A DNA stretch of 64,000 nt from Ascoidea rubescens DSM 1968 (lineage: Eukaryota > Ascomycota > Saccharomycetes > Ascoideales > Ascoideaceae), in contig NW_017962920.1 in NCBI RefSeq assembly GCF_001661345.1, positions 667,524 to 731,523 on the forward strand, given 5' to 3'. Positions 40,846 to 49,267 of the stretch are shown here, one piece after another (the stretch's first letter is position 1; each line of letters starts with the position of its first letter). The notes under the pieces were generated by a model that saw only the letters and a list, made by a program, of their open reading frames with translations, had not been told where the DNA came from and made no database searches. The translations under genes were made by a program, and so were the position numbers.

Positions 40846-43800
40846 ATGAACCAATTTCAGCCAAATGAAATCCCCAAGACATATACCTTGTCTGAGTTTA
40901 ATGCTTTGCTCTCTAATCTTGATGATTCAGATCCTGATATCAGATTCATGTCTTTGTTGGATTTGACCATGTTAATATCTCATCGAGGATCGTGTTTTGG
41001 TAACTATCCTCAATTAATTGACCAAGTAATCTTAAACTTATTCTCAAAATTGAATGATCCCAACACAGAAATTTCAAATCAATCATTGATTTCTTTCAAT
41101 CACTTATCCATGTGGTTGACTGATGTTCAGCTCTTCACTCTATTGAATACTTTGAAAATCAAAAATGATCAATTCAATCAAGAAAATAGCTTATTAATAT
41201 CATACGACCCACTTGATAGTTCTAAACAACAAAATAATATTAGTTGTAACGTTTTTACCATCTCGATCAAAAACATTTTCAAAAACTTGTTTGAAATTGA
41301 TCAAAATTTTCTTAACCAATATTCATTCGTTGACACAGCAAAAAAAATTTCATTTCAAAAAAATTTAAATTTGAAAAAAATTGAATTACCAAGATTTTTA
41401 GTCAAAAATTTTTTCTTCCCTGTTTTACTAAACGGTTTTCAAAATCCTACCTCAAATTCTTATTTAAAGTCAATTCCAATTTTTGATAAAACTTCCAAAA
41501 TCCACAACTTGAAACAACTCAATTTCCCTGTCTTATCATTAGATAACATCGGAATAATCATAGAATTTATCAGTAAATTCGGCGCGAATTTTAAACCGCT
41601 TGAAATCCAGTTGTTGTTAGAGTTTTTATTGGATTTGGTTTTAAATAATTCCTTTAATTTATTATTCAACAAATCAATTGCAGCTATTTCAATTATATCC
41701 AGATTTGCATATGAAGAAAACTACAAATTTTTATTTGACTCAATTTTAAATTTAAATCATATAAAAAGTCAAAAGGATAGTCTCACTAATAACAACAACA
41801 ACAACAACAACAATAATAACAATCATAATTTTTATGATATTGAGACTATCAAATTACTTTTGATTTCAAATATTTTAAGTTCAGTTACTAATGAGACCAA
41901 AAAATTTTCCAACACAAGCATTTTTGATTTAAATCTGAATGATAATGCTAATTTATTTACCAAAATTTATAATGATTTAATACTAAAAACTCTTAACTTG
42001 GATCTTTTAAAAACCCAAGATTTTGACGATGATAATGAAGATAATGATGACCTCAAACTGAAAATCGACTCTAAAAGAGAAACCTCGTTAACTTGTCTAC
42101 AAAATCTTATCAAATTTTTGTTTCATATCATATCTATTAATAATTCATTAAATAAATCATTACATTCCAATGGCTCCATTGATTTAAATGAAAAGTTTTT
42201 ATCTGACAATTTGAATTCTTTTATTACTGTTTCAAACAGTTTTATCAACTACGATCCCTTTAATATGGAAGATAACATCCAATCTGATGATGATGAGGAC
42301 ATCGAAATAAATGATGGTGTCCAAGATAATCTCTCAGAAAATGATGGCTATGAAGGTGAATTCGATTTCAGTGACGATGACGAATATTACGATGATGAGG
42401 AACATAGTGACACTTCTTCTACATTACGTCAACAATCAATTAATTTAATTGATCTATTATTTACCAGTAATAACAATTATAGTCAAGAAGTTTGTCTGTC
42501 TGATGTAAGCATCGTTTTAACAAAAAAAATCCATGATCGTTATCTTAAGAATTTAATTAAAAGGATCAAAATGGAAAATGATGAATCTGTCAACTCTATT
42601 ATAATTAAAACGCTAGCTGACTTCTTTTATTCCATTAAAAAATTCCCTAATATTTTAGAGGATTTTTATTTAAGTGAAAAAAGTTGGAGTTTGAGAAGTT
42701 TACTAATTAAAAATTTGAATTATTTAATGAATAAAAAAGTGAAGTCTGTCGAAATTTTTTCAGCCGTTCTTACATTGCTTGAAGTAATTAATGAGGGTGA
42801 TCTAAAAGAACACGTCAATGATAATGATGGTTCAGATCAAGATAATACGAATCAAAAGAAAATATTCTTTTTTAGTGGAAATAATTTGAATGTTACTATA
42901 GAATCAATTCTAAATTCAAAAAATAAGTTGAGTATCCCTTTTTCAAATTCAAGGCTATTGAAGTTTTACTCAACATTTCTATTTAAAACAGAATTATTTT
43001 TGCAATTAGATGATTGTCTTTTGGTGAAAATCTTAGATGATCATCTAAGTGGTTTAAATGATAGAAGTATTTCAAATTTTGTGAATGCTTTAAATGGGGT
43101 CACAACTTTTTTTGAATGCAGAAACTTTAATCACAATTCTTATTACAAAGATAGCCAAAATATCTCATCAATTACAGATAGGATTATTGGCCTGATTATC
43201 TTCAAATCAACATCAACCAGATTTCTTGCTAGGATAAGAGAAATGTCACTTGCGTGCTTGAGGAATGTTTTTATGAATTTTGATGGAAAAAATCAATATT
43301 CAACTAAAATCATTGATTGTTTCGTAAATAATATAGGATATGACCAAACAGCAGATACTTCAATTGATTTATTGCTATCAATTTTAAAGTCTGATAAATT
43401 TGCCAAAACTTTGAGACTACCAGGTAATTATATGAAAACACTTTTTTCTACAAGTATGAACCTCGTTTTCCCTAGTTCCCAGGTAGTTTATAAATCAAAT
43501 GGCTGGAAATTGGTTAGTACTTTGCTTGAGTTGAAACATATCGATGATTTAGATGAAAGGGACATACAGCGATTGATCAATTTAACTTTCCATAACACTC
43601 CAAAAGATCCAACTGACTTGTGCTCTTCTTTGCAATGCCTTTCATTGTTAATTTTCGAAAAAAAATATCAGATTATTGGTGATGGTGATTTGAAAGACTT
43701 ATTGAAATTGGTAGTTTATTGTTTCAAGGTATTCGACTCTAAACAAAACGAGAATATGTTGAAGTTTTCTCAGGTGCTAGCTAATTCACTAAATCACAAT

Positions 43801-45231
43801 TTGTCATTCAAATTTTTTTTGTTGATTGCTAAAAATGATAAGCTCAAGATTGAAAACAGTATGACCTGTGAGTTCTTGGCTGTGTTTGCCGTCACAAGTG
43901 ATTTATTGAAAGAAATTAACCACTATGAGACACAATTTTTCGGAAGCGGAAAATTGAATATACAACAGGAGGTGTTCCTCATCCAGTTTTTGGGATTTGT
44001 CAGTAGATACAAAACTCTCCGAGTTCCCATTGAAAAGTTTTACGAAAAATTGTCTTCTCCTATTGAAAAAGTTCAAGTGGCTGCAGCTGGTGCAATTGGG
44101 CATTTTGTGTTCAGAAATACTGATCTTTACTTGCCAACTTTATTACAAAGAATACTAAGCGATGACAGTAATCACAAGAAGCTTTTGATTTTATCATTAA
44201 AACAAAATTTAGAAAATGTGGACACTTTCAATGCAGAAGAATTGCAAAATATTTGGAACACGCTAATAACCACTGAACGTAATGAGATTTCAATTAACTC
44301 AAGTCAATCTACTGTTGTTGCTGAATGTTTATCAACTATTTGCTTGATTGATAGTAGATTTATTGTCAATTTGAAAACTCAATTAGAGAGACATGATATT
44401 CAGAGAGAAATTTCTTTGGTGTATACAATCATTTCAACCGTGAAGTTTTTATTACTTGGTATGAAATCAATTGAACTTTCTGTGAAAATAAATGACATAC
44501 TCCCTTATATTCTACGTTCCCTTTCTAATGAGAATCTTTTGATTAAAGAACTTATTTTTAGCACAATTATTACTTGCTTACACAATACACCGGATCTTAT
44601 TATGCACGATTTATCCGTTTTGCTACCAAATATCTTTGATCAGTTGGTTCCCAAGAAGCAATATTTTAAATTTGTCAGAATTGGAACATACAAACGTAAA
44701 GTGGATGATGCGGCTAATTTACGTAAGACTGGATATGAAATTTTGTATACTTTAGTAACAAGTGAGAAGTTAGTTAAGCAGTACATCTATAACTTGGAAG
44801 AGTATTTGATACCAATTTTTAATATTTCAATCAACCAGGGATTGATTGATGAGGACGGAATAATCCTAATAGCCTCTGTTTTAATATATAAAACTTTGGA
44901 GCTCTGTATTGAAACAGAAAATAAAGCCAGTTTTTTGAGAGATGCCACTGGTGACAAAGAGCAGGCAGTAAAAACCAAAAAGAAAGCATATGAGAATGCT
45001 TTGATCGCTTTCGGAGAATTGTCAAAGAAAATGTTTTTAAAGAAAATGAATAAACCAAGTCAACAAGAGAAAGAAGCAAGAATAGCTGCAAGAAAAGCAA
45101 TTTTAAGCTGCGGTGAAAACATTGACAAAATAATTAAAACTGATTCACAACTATATTTATCTGAGGCTGAAAAATCATGGGACTTTTTATGGAAATCTCT
45201 TAATTCTTATGATTTGAATGCCTTTCCTTAA
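40846..45231 (+). CDS. CAND1: CAND1/TIP120, cullin-ligase exchange factor
   Basis: This 1461-residue protein is made almost wholly of HEAT-type helical repeats. An acidic stretch at about 474-525 (DDDEDIEIND, then SDDDEYYDDEE) corresponds to the acidic block of animal CAND1. Near the C-terminus, RIGTYKRKVDDAANLRKTGYEILYTLV matches the TIP120 domain (animal [20 protein letters not shown]-type). CAND1 binds un-neddylated cullin-Rbx1 and swaps F-box substrate receptors of SCF ligases. It is about 230 residues longer than the human protein, partly through Asn and Asp inserts. S. cerevisiae has only the distant Lag2, so keeping a clear CAND1 sets this yeast apart from it. Start is the first ATG, with A at -3. 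Confidence 0.88.
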   Translation: MNQFQPNEIPKTYTLSEFNALLSNLDDSDPDIRFMSLLDLTMLISHRGSCFGNYPQLIDQVILNLFSKLNDPNTEISNQSLISFNHLSMWLTDVQLFTLLNTLKIKNDQFNQENSLLISYDPLDSSKQQNNISCNVFTISIKNIFKNLFEIDQNFLNQYSFVDTAKKISFQKNLNLKKIELPRFLVKNFFFPVLLNGFQNPTSNSYLKSIPIFDKTSKIHNLKQLNFPVLSLDNIGIIIEFISKFGANFKPLEIQLLLEFLLDLVLNNSFNLLFNKSIAAISIISRFAYEENYKFLFDSILNLNHIKSQKDSLTNNNNNNNNNNNNHNFYDIETIKLLLISNILSSVTNETKKFSNTSIFDLNLNDNANLFTKIYNDLILKTLNLDLLKTQDFDDDNEDNDDLKLKIDSKRETSLTCLQNLIKFLFHIISINNSLNKSLHSNGSIDLNEKFLSDNLNSFITVSNSFINYDPFNMEDNIQSDDDEDIEINDGVQDNLSENDGYEGEFDFSDDDEYYDDEEHSDTSSTLRQQSINLIDLLFTSNNNYSQEVCLSDVSIVLTKKIHDRYLKNLIKRIKMENDESVNSIIIKTLADFFYSIKKFPNILEDFYLSEKSWSLRSLLIKNLNYLMNKKVKSVEIFSAVLTLLEVINEGDLKEHVNDNDGSDQDNTNQKKIFFFSGNNLNVTIESILNSKNKLSIPFSNSRLLKFYSTFLFKTELFLQLDDCLLVKILDDHLSGLNDRSISNFVNALNGVTTFFECRNFNHNSYYKDSQNISSITDRIIGLIIFKSTSTRFLARIREMSLACLRNVFMNFDGKNQYSTKIIDCFVNNIGYDQTADTSIDLLLSILKSDKFAKTLRLPGNYMKTLFSTSMNLVFPSSQVVYKSNGWKLVSTLLELKHIDDLDERDIQRLINLTFHNTPKDPTDLCSSLQCLSLLIFEKKYQIIGDGDLKDLLKLVVYCFKVFDSKQNENMLKFSQVLANSLNHNLSFKFFLLIAKNDKLKIENSMTCEFLAVFAVTSDLLKEINHYETQFFGSGKLNIQQEVFLIQFLGFVSRYKTLRVPIEKFYEKLSSPIEKVQVAAAGAIGHFVFRNTDLYLPTLLQRILSDDSNHKKLLILSLKQNLENVDTFNAEELQNIWNTLITTERNEISINSSQSTVVAECLSTICLIDSRFIVNLKTQLERHDIQREISLVYTIISTVKFLLLGMKSIELSVKINDILPYILRSLSNENLLIKELIFSTIITCLHNTPDLIMHDLSVLLPNIFDQLVPKKQYFKFVRIGTYKRKVDDAANLRKTGYEILYTLVTSEKLVKQYIYNLEEYLIPIFNISINQGLIDEDGIILIASVLIYKTLELCIETENKASFLRDATGDKEQAVKTKKKAYENALIAFGELSKKMFLKKMNKPSQQEKEARIAARKAILSCGENIDKIIKTDSQLYLSEAEKSWDFLWKSLNSYDLNAFP
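41789..41825. repeat. (AAC)n coding repeat
   Basis: AAC/AAT run coding a poly-Asn stretch in CAND1, lying between HEAT repeats. Confidence 0.92.
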
Positions 45232-46049
45232 TTGAAGTAGGTAGAAGAACAGATCTAGATTTATTTTTTAATTTTTTTCGTTTCTTTTGCTTTCTTCCAC
45301 CGTTCATCTAATTGAAGTTCGGTCATGGCGTGCTAAATTGCATGGCATTAAAGAAATATCTGATTAGTATTTAGTTGTCTTTCATAATTTCTGATTTACA
45401 AAGACATCACCTTTATATATCGCTAGGTAATTTTTTTTAAAAAGGATATATTTTGAGTAAGTTTTAGTAAACTTTTGAATCCACAAAATTCTGAAAGATC
45501 CTTTTCTCAAAATCCTTCCACTCAATGTCATGGGAAAAATAATATAAAAATGTTTTCAGTTTAAAAATTGACATGATACCACCATGAAAATAGAGCATAA
45601 TCTAAATGAAATTTACACCAATAATTGTTTTTAATCTACATTTTTGTTGGTGAGATTCCAAAATAGTCTCGATTCCAAACTTGGTATTTTCGGAACTAAT
45701 AGACCTAGAAAAAGAAATAAGCAGAAAAAAAAAAAAATCTTTAATGAGCTTCAGCTGAGAAAAGTTGATGCCATAAAAGAATAGACATAGTAGTAAAAAA
45801 TCAAACGTTGTACGAATTATATCCCTTGTTAGTTGGAGGTATTGGGTTTTAAATTAAAATGCCTCAACATAGAATTTTGAAAAGGGTTTTTGGCAGTTAC
45901 CGAATTGGAAAGATGGTTCATCCCACTGGTGTTTTGATAACGACTGCGGCAACGAGCATTTGTACAGAGAGCATGCGTATTAGCACATATTTCCTATTAT
46001 GGCGATTTTACGAAGGATATCTAACAATAAATAAATACAATCAACCAAT
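45232..46049. other. Convergent intergenic, 818 bp
   Basis: A+T-rich space between CAND1 and ATE1 3' ends. A plus frame (45859-46164) runs antisense into the ATE1 end, has no known domain and is not called. Nothing else seen. Confidence 0.55.
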
Positions 46050-47900
46050 TTACAAGAATAGTGAAATACAATTTACGATGTCCAAACCAAACAATCTAAC
46101 AAGATCTATCAAAATGAATTTAAGCGGCTCATATTTTTCAGGTATGTCGGAGAATTTCACCTGATCAAAACGTAGCCACAAAGAATAGCAAGACATTTTT
46201 ACTGTCAAGTTATCTAGCTTTCCATTTTTAATTAATGTATTGATTTGACTTAATGGAATTAGACCCGGTATTATTAAAGGCAATCTCTTGTAAGTATTAT
46301 TTCTATTGTGTAATTGGAAAGCTCCCAAGTCAATATCATTATCATTATCATTATCTTCGTGATCGTCATCATTATCATCATCGTCAACTTTTTTATCTTC
46401 GACTTTGTTACTAATATCAATATCACCAGTTTTTTTGACTGAATTAATGAATTTTGGGTTGTATATAGTTTTTAATTCACTAGAGTTTATGGTGAGAGTT
46501 AAGCTATGGTCATTTTTAAAAGTTGAAACGATAGATTTAAGATCAGTAAAAGCCGTCCCTTTATTAGTGAAAGAATTATACAATAAATCCGATACATTTA
46601 AAAGAGTTTTATCCTTTGAATTATTTTCTACTGAATAAGAACAGGGGTTAAGTTCTAATGACTGGGACCTGGAAATATCGAGATTGAATTCAAAGTGGGA
46701 TTGACTTTTTTCATTGATAGTTTTACGAATAATTTTATCATTATTATTTTCAAAATTTTGAAGTTTTGAGAGATCATTTTGATCTGAAAGACATACAAAA
46801 TTTTCCAAAAGCGAATTGGATTGATAATTATTTAATAGGCGAGAGTTATTTTCGAATAAAGATATTGGATAGTATCTATAGTTGATCATGTTTAGTAATT
46901 CACCTCCAAATTTCTTTTTATAGTTCATTTTAGGACAATTACTAATATAATAGCCTAAATAATAATAGTCTTTATTCAATAAATCACATAAAAGAAAATC
47001 TTTAATGGCGGAGATATTTCCAAAAGATAACTTTTTATAATCTGGATCATATATGAAATAGACTGAAGAGATTCCGTTAATTAGAACATCAATGAAGGAA
47101 ATGGCAATTAAAGTATCATTGTAGTAATAGCATTCATGCAACAAACCCAAGATTTTGGAGAAAGGTTGTTTTGTTTTTAAATCAGGGATTTGGTTTGAGT
47201 CAAATTTATACCAAGAGTTATTTAGAATGTCTAGTTGTTGAAGATAAAAGGGAGAATCATAATTGATATTAAAGGGGCTGTCACATAAAAACTCGGTAAA
47301 AGATTTTTCAGATAAAGATGAAGGTTTGTCTTTATGGATAGCTATTTGGTATTTTTTGAATAGGTTATATTTTTCTGGGGTGAAATTAGGGGAAGTGAAA
47401 ACGGATTTAATTTTTGTGCGTTGATGGTTCCAAAACTTTAGAAGAAGATTATAAAAGGAAGAAGGAAGAGATTTATCTATTGGAAATATATTGAAGGAAG
47501 GATTAAAAAAATGAATGAATCTTTTCAAGGACTTTTTGAGATCATTTGATAGTTTCAAGAAAGAAGAATTTGAACGGATTGTATACAAATTACAACAGTT
47601 TCTTAGCAAATCAAATTTATAGAGATAGATGCCAGATCTCCTGTAGTTTTTATTGATCAAGATTTCGTAGGTTTTAATATCTATTGAGTAGATTTGGAGA
47701 AAGACTTGATTTGAGTTTTTTGAGAGTTTACAGTAACCACAAGAGATGTTTTTGATATAAGCTGGTTTAAAGATTATGAAACGATTTTGATAATCTAAAT
47801 CGAGTAAAGGATAATAAATTGAATCATCTAATTTATTGAAAACAGAACGATTCGGAACATGTTGATCAGAAGGGTTTGAATTAGTGATAGATGCAGACAT
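46050..47900 (-). CDS. ATE1: Ate1, arginyl-tRNA-protein transferase
   Basis: This 616-residue protein has the Ate1 N-terminal domain with C54-G-Y-C57 and C102-C103 (in LLRNCC-LYTIR), the four Cys known to matter for yeast Ate1. NYRRSGIYLYKFDLLR lies between them. The C-terminal domain has AISFIDVLINGISSVYFIYDPDYKKLSFG and YYYLGYYISNCPKMNYKKKFGGE, both hallmark blocks. Ate1 adds Arg from Arg-tRNA to N-terminal Asp, Glu or oxidised Cys, making N-degrons for Ubr1. An Asp/Asn-rich insert near residue 515-530 and a long Ser-rich loop make it longer than the 503-residue S. cerevisiae enzyme. It is divergent from GET5, with 376 bp between start codons. Confidence 0.95.
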   Translation of the reverse strand: MSASITNSNPSDQHVPNRSVFNKLDDSIYYPLLDLDYQNRFIIFKPAYIKNISCGYCKLSKNSNQVFLQIYSIDIKTYEILINKNYRRSGIYLYKFDLLRNCCNLYTIRSNSSFLKLSNDLKKSLKRFIHFFNPSFNIFPIDKSLPSSFYNLLLKFWNHQRTKIKSVFTSPNFTPEKYNLFKKYQIAIHKDKPSSLSEKSFTEFLCDSPFNINYDSPFYLQQLDILNNSWYKFDSNQIPDLKTKQPFSKILGLLHECYYYNDTLIAISFIDVLINGISSVYFIYDPDYKKLSFGNISAIKDFLLCDLLNKDYYYLGYYISNCPKMNYKKKFGGELLNMINYRYYPISLFENNSRLLNNYQSNSLLENFVCLSDQNDLSKLQNFENNNDKIIRKTINEKSQSHFEFNLDISRSQSLELNPCSYSVENNSKDKTLLNVSDLLYNSFTNKGTAFTDLKSIVSTFKNDHSLTLTINSSELKTIYNPKFINSVKKTGDIDISNKVEDKKVDDDDNDDDHEDNDNDNDIDLGAFQLHNRNNTYKRLPLIIPGLIPLSQINTLIKNGKLDNLTVKMSCYSLWLRFDQVKFSDIPEKYEPLKFILIDLVRLFGLDIVNCISLFL

Positions 47901-48276
47901 GTTGATTGATGAGTGATTAATTAATACTCAAACCATAAAAAAGTTGGAAGAAATAACTGGAACAACCAGAATTAAAAGAGAAAGAGAAAGAGGAAGAAGA
48001 AGAAAAATAAGAAGGAGACAATAAGAAAACCTCAGAAAATAAACCAACGAGATTAAAAGATGAGATGAAAGAAAACCATACCAAGAACTGAACGCTTATT
48101 CAGATAACAGAGTCACGTGTGATATTTGCATCGTAAGCAAAAAGGCAAAACACAAGAAGCAGTTTTTTCTTTTTTGAAAAGACTTTGGTTTGAGATTACA
48201 GCAGTAAATACAATCAAGGAAACATAAAAGCGTACAATTGAGGTTGTTGTTGTAACGGGATTTGATTTGCAGCAAG
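47901..48276. promoter_or_regulatory. Shared divergent promoter of ATE1 and GET5
   Basis: 376 bp between the two ATGs. A purine-rich tract lies on the ATE1 side (47965-48030) and a TCACGTG box at 48113-48119. No separate TATA box is clear. Confidence 0.6.
48113..48119 (+). promoter_or_regulatory. E-box TCACGTG
   Basis: A Cbf1/Pho4-type TCACGTG in the middle of the ATE1-GET5 promoter. Cbf1 prefers the T before CACGTG. Confidence 0.45.
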
Positions 48277-48999
48277 ATGGTCGATGATATGGAGATTTGC
48301 GAAAACTACTTGAAGTTGTTGTACTATCAAAGCAGCTCGAATGGGAATGAGATTGACTATACGTACTCAAATGAGTTTAAATTGGATTTGAATGATAAGG
48401 GAAATAGAGATAAATTACGTCTTAGCTTTCAGAATTTTAACCCATATAAGTCTGTCGAAGGGCAAATGAAGTTTGGGCCAATTGACTTGAATGAAAAGGA
48501 GAGGACTAGTGGCGGAAAAGAAGAGGAAATAATATTGAACTTGAAATCAGTCAAGCCACTTTTCAAATTGAACATGGACTTGGTGATCAGGAATCAGAAC
48601 ATCACCATATACCAGATAAAGAACATGATTCTTAATGAAGTCCGAGAGAAAAAGTTGAACGATAAAATCAAGTCTGTGGCTCAAATCAAAATACTCCTTA
48701 AGAGCAAGATGCTAAATAACTCTGAGTTTTTGAACGAGGTAGTAAGCAAAAACATTCTGTTGGTGAAGAATAAGAAATTAAACTTGATGTTGTTCGTGTC
48801 CCCATTCAAGCAGGAAAGTACACCAGCCACACCAGCCACACCAGCAGCGGAATCTCCAGCGTTTGAACAATCATCCAGAGGTGTGGAGCTCGATGACGAC
48901 ACCTGGAGTGCAATTGAAGCTGTCTTACACCAGCGCTACGGAACGAAAGGCGGTGCTGCCGCGCTTGGAAGGTTGAAACGTGGCTGGTCTGCGGTGTAA
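48277..48999 (+). CDS. GET5: Get5/Mdy2, ubiquitin-like subunit of the tail-anchored protein pathway
   Basis: The ATG at 48277 gives 240 residues (S. cerevisiae Get5 has 212). N-terminal ENYLKLLYY fits the Get4-binding helix. A ubiquitin-like fold lies at about 85-175, with SVAQIKILLKSKMLNNSEFL matching the HISEIKLLLKGKVLHDNLFL segment of yeast Get5. A Thr-Pro-Ala linker follows, and the C-terminal dimerisation domain is at 206-240 (DTWSAIEAVL...LGRLKRGWS against DDIEALL...MERLQKGWS). Get5 holds Get4 and docks Sgt2, passing tail-anchored proteins to Get3. The ATG at 48289 is a possible second start. RPN4 begins 268 bp downstream on the same strand. Confidence 0.9.
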   Translation: MVDDMEICENYLKLLYYQSSSNGNEIDYTYSNEFKLDLNDKGNRDKLRLSFQNFNPYKSVEGQMKFGPIDLNEKERTSGGKEEEIILNLKSVKPLFKLNMDLVIRNQNITIYQIKNMILNEVREKKLNDKIKSVAQIKILLKSKMLNNSEFLNEVVSKNILLVKNKKLNLMLFVSPFKQESTPATPATPAAESPAFEQSSRGVELDDDTWSAIEAVLHQRYGTKGGAAALGRLKRGWSAV

Positions 49000-49186
49000 G
49001 CCCGCTACCGCCGGCAGGACAGCTCAGCGCTGTGAGTGTCTGCGCGCGCTTTCTGGCCGCTGCATAACAACGCTATCGGCGGCTGCGGCTGCGAGTGCTC
49101 TAGAAGCTTCGACTGGCCAGGGCTGTGGATCCGGCGAATTAGTAATGCGGGCGCTGGCGGAGGAGCAAAAACAGCAGGGAAGAAGA

Positions 49187-49195
49187 TATAAAAAG
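49187..49195 (+). promoter_or_regulatory. TATA box of RPN4
   Basis: TATAAAAAG lies 73 bp upstream of the chosen RPN4 ATG, at the end of a G+C-rich stretch that begins inside GET5. Confidence 0.6.
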
Positions 49196-49267
49196 ATGCT
49201 CTTGTTGCTTCCGCTGAGAAAACTCTTTCTGCTCTGCTTCACAATCGAACTTTCATTCTTCCTTTCA

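Noticed and set aside
45859-46164. Plus frame antisense to the ATE1 3' end
   Set aside because: No family resemblance and half of it is the complement of ATE1 codons.
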